Positions 62,265 to 64,000 of a stretch of DNA of 64,000 nucleotides are shown piece by piece. Numbering within the stretch: position 1 is the stretch's first letter; the number at the start of each line of letters is the position of its first letter. A program made the translations under genes and the position numbers. The notes below the pieces were generated by a model, which ran no database searches, was not told where the DNA came from, and was given only the letters and a program-made list of their open reading frames with translations. The stretch comes from Phylloscopus collybita (Eukaryota; Chordata; Aves; Passeriformes; Phylloscopidae). The stretch is taken from the NCBI GenBank assembly GCA_027886175.1, contig JAJNNQ010000009.1, positions 7,856,501 through 7,920,500 of the forward strand, in the 5' to 3' direction.

Positions 62265-62700
62265 TAGAGGAGACCCTTAGGATTGTCTCATCTGATCTCC
62301 TGTACAAGCCAGTCCAGAGTACTGAACTCCATAATTCCATAGGTTCTTAAGATAAGAAACACAGCTTTTAAAATGACGATTTTAAAATTACATTTTGTTT
62401 CAAGACTTCCAGTGACAAAAACTCACTATATTAACTAGTAAGTCTCTGAAATCCCTAATTACATTTGCTTATGAACTGCATCTTCTGTCTATCCTGGATG
62501 TAATTAGTGTCAGGTGGCTGATATGGCATCTGGCTACATTTGCTTTTTTGCTCATCAGAGAACACTTGAGAAGAATGACAAAGAATAACTTGTCTTGCTC
62601 CTCCTGGACCCTGATGTCTTTGGCAGTCCAGATGAACTAACCAAATATTTTTGGTTTAAACTCAGAAAACTATCCACGCCAGGGTTTTAAAGGTCTGTGT
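62265..62700 (-). repeat. Old, diverged CR1-like retrotransposon fragment
   Basis: The plus strand has the reversed 3' block GATTGTCTCATCTGATCTCC, followed later by TTCCAGTGACAAAAACTCAC. This pattern resembles ancient amniote CR1-family copies. Divergence is high and the limits are approximate. Confidence 0.5.
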
Positions 62701-64000
62701 TTTGAAGGTAGGTGGGACAGGAGAATTAGCACTCACGAAGGCTAGCTTTATCCACAAGTCCAAATGTTCCTCTGTCAGCAACAAAATAAAATTGTATTTC
62801 CAAATTCCTAAGTTAAAATATTTGAAGTTAGGCTTTTGATTATCCAGGGCCCAGGACCATGCTCTATAAATATTCCAAAGTGTCCACAATATTCTCTTCT
62901 AAGAGGTTTAATTTTGTTCCTTTTTCTTTTTTTTTTTTTAGTAATCTTCTGGCTACTTGTGGGGGACTCTTTGAAGGAAGTGTACTTCCAAAAAGAGTGG
63001 ATTGACTTTCACTGAAGAACCTGTCAATAAGGAAAAAATTACTTATACCTGAAATAAGGTAAAAGTTTTCTTACCTCTGCCAGATTAATTCCAAGCTGGA
63101 GAGTGGTAGGTGCCTGTTTATGCTTTTAGATGAGGGAATAGTTCTATTGATATAGGTCAAGGACATTTAAAGTCTCTCATTATAAACTACATAAACTTAA
63201 ATCACCTCTGACCTCAGTCTGCAGAGATGCTGTGTACCATCTGTTTAGGCTATTGTGTTTAGTGAATAGTTTTATATTTTTTCAGAGTTTTATTGTTATG
63301 CTTGGTTTTGTTTTATGCTTTCATCTCATTTGGACAAGAGCACTGTGTGGGATTGTCTCTGAGCTCTAGAAATATGGTAGTGCTTTGTCACTTTTCACTT
63401 ACACAGGGCCACAGGGATGTTCAAGCTAGAGAAGAGTACTATTCCTAAACATTGGGGCACATGAATAGCAGATATTTATTGTTATAAAGAGCAGTGCACT
63501 TTAGTGAGCCAGCTGTTCAACACAACCCATCAACTTAAGAGACCAGGGAGGTTTTCAGCAACATGACCAGCACATGCTGGAGGGGCATGATTTTTTTCCT
63601 GTGAGCTTTCCCAGAACTGCTGATATATTCCAGTAAAAGCCTCATGACTTCTATTCAATCTTATGAAATCTCACATAGCAGCACAAGTTCCTGAGCAGTG
63701 CTGTCTTTGGCTATCTAATGACTTGCTACTGATTCAGTTCTCCTTTTGGATCATACACAGAACTCTACTGGTTGACAACTGCTGTCACCACAGCTAAACA
63801 AAAAGAATCCCTGTGATCCAAATTAGAGGAAAATTATGCTGATGGTAAAATCTTCTTGGCTGTTTTACAGATTTTCAGGGATGTAATGAGAATCTTAAAA
63901 TAATAGATATTTCATTCAGAGTTGGAATTAAGGAGAAATAAATAGAATTGACCACTTAAAAGATGCAAATTCTGTTCCCAGCTCTGGCAGTGATCTGCTT

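Larger units (their letters stand above)
53171..64000. other. Intergenic or unrecognised region
   Basis: No exon set or RNA gene is recognised. The contents are AT-rich sequence, short tandem duplications at 56385-56418 and 60188-60237, a TTA/TAT-rich stretch at about 55275-55320, a T tract at about 59551-59562, and an old CR1-like fragment at 62265-62700. The longest open stretch of note is a minus-strand one at 57494-57859, with no family resemblance. Confidence 0.6.

Noticed and set aside
1..64000. CRISPR arrays, insertion sequences, operons, ribosome binding sites and other prokaryotic features
   Set aside because: The window is eukaryotic nuclear DNA with spliced genes and CR1 elements; the tandem repeats seen are simple satellites or short slippage duplications.

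Overview
The window is vertebrate nuclear DNA, almost certainly from a bird. It is AT-rich, has intron-split genes with canonical splice sites, and carries several CR1 LINE fragments of the avian type. The gene order (a docking-protein 3' end facing LRPAP1) matches DOK7-LRPAP1 of human 4p16.3. A songbird-like genome is only a guess, from the A/C-rich low-complexity tracts.

Layout. About 1-27.6 kb holds the 3' part of a plus-strand gene. Four phase-compatible exons (20881-20946, 22021-22092, 24945-25097, 27094-27230) encode a tyrosine-rich docking tail with YEML, YVNI, YMEL and YAQI motifs, ending at a stop and followed by a poly(A) signal. A further upstream 43-nt exon at 12080-12122 fits the reading frame. 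I call this the distal end of DOK7, mainly on synteny and motif style. From 27.6 to 38.25 kb is a convergent intergenic region with a CR1 copy, a (CCCAT)n satellite and low-complexity tracts. From 38257 to 47868 on the minus strand lies a complete eight-exon LRPAP1 (RAP), 351 codons, with a signal peptide, the LDL-receptor-binding domain 3 and a C-terminal HNEL retrieval signal. Its CpG-island promoter contains a ZNF143/THAP11-type element beside the ATG.

From 49.99 to 50.96 kb on the minus strand is a complete three-exon CC chemokine gene (97 aa) with TATA box and poly(A) signal. Two further blocks (about 51.6-51.8 kb and 52.69-53.17 kb) repeat its promoter or intron 1, and appear to be decayed tandem copies. 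From 53.2 to 64 kb I recognise no gene, only an old CR1-like fragment and short tandem duplications.

The genes are not a functional unit. The first encodes a probable postsynaptic MuSK adaptor, LRPAP1 an ER chaperone for LDL-receptor-family proteins, and the third a secreted leukocyte attractant. No new multi-gene system is evident. The most interesting items are the decayed chemokine array, the alternative acceptor with an in-frame stop in the DOK7-like gene, and an unexplained exon-like pair inside the third chemokine remnant.
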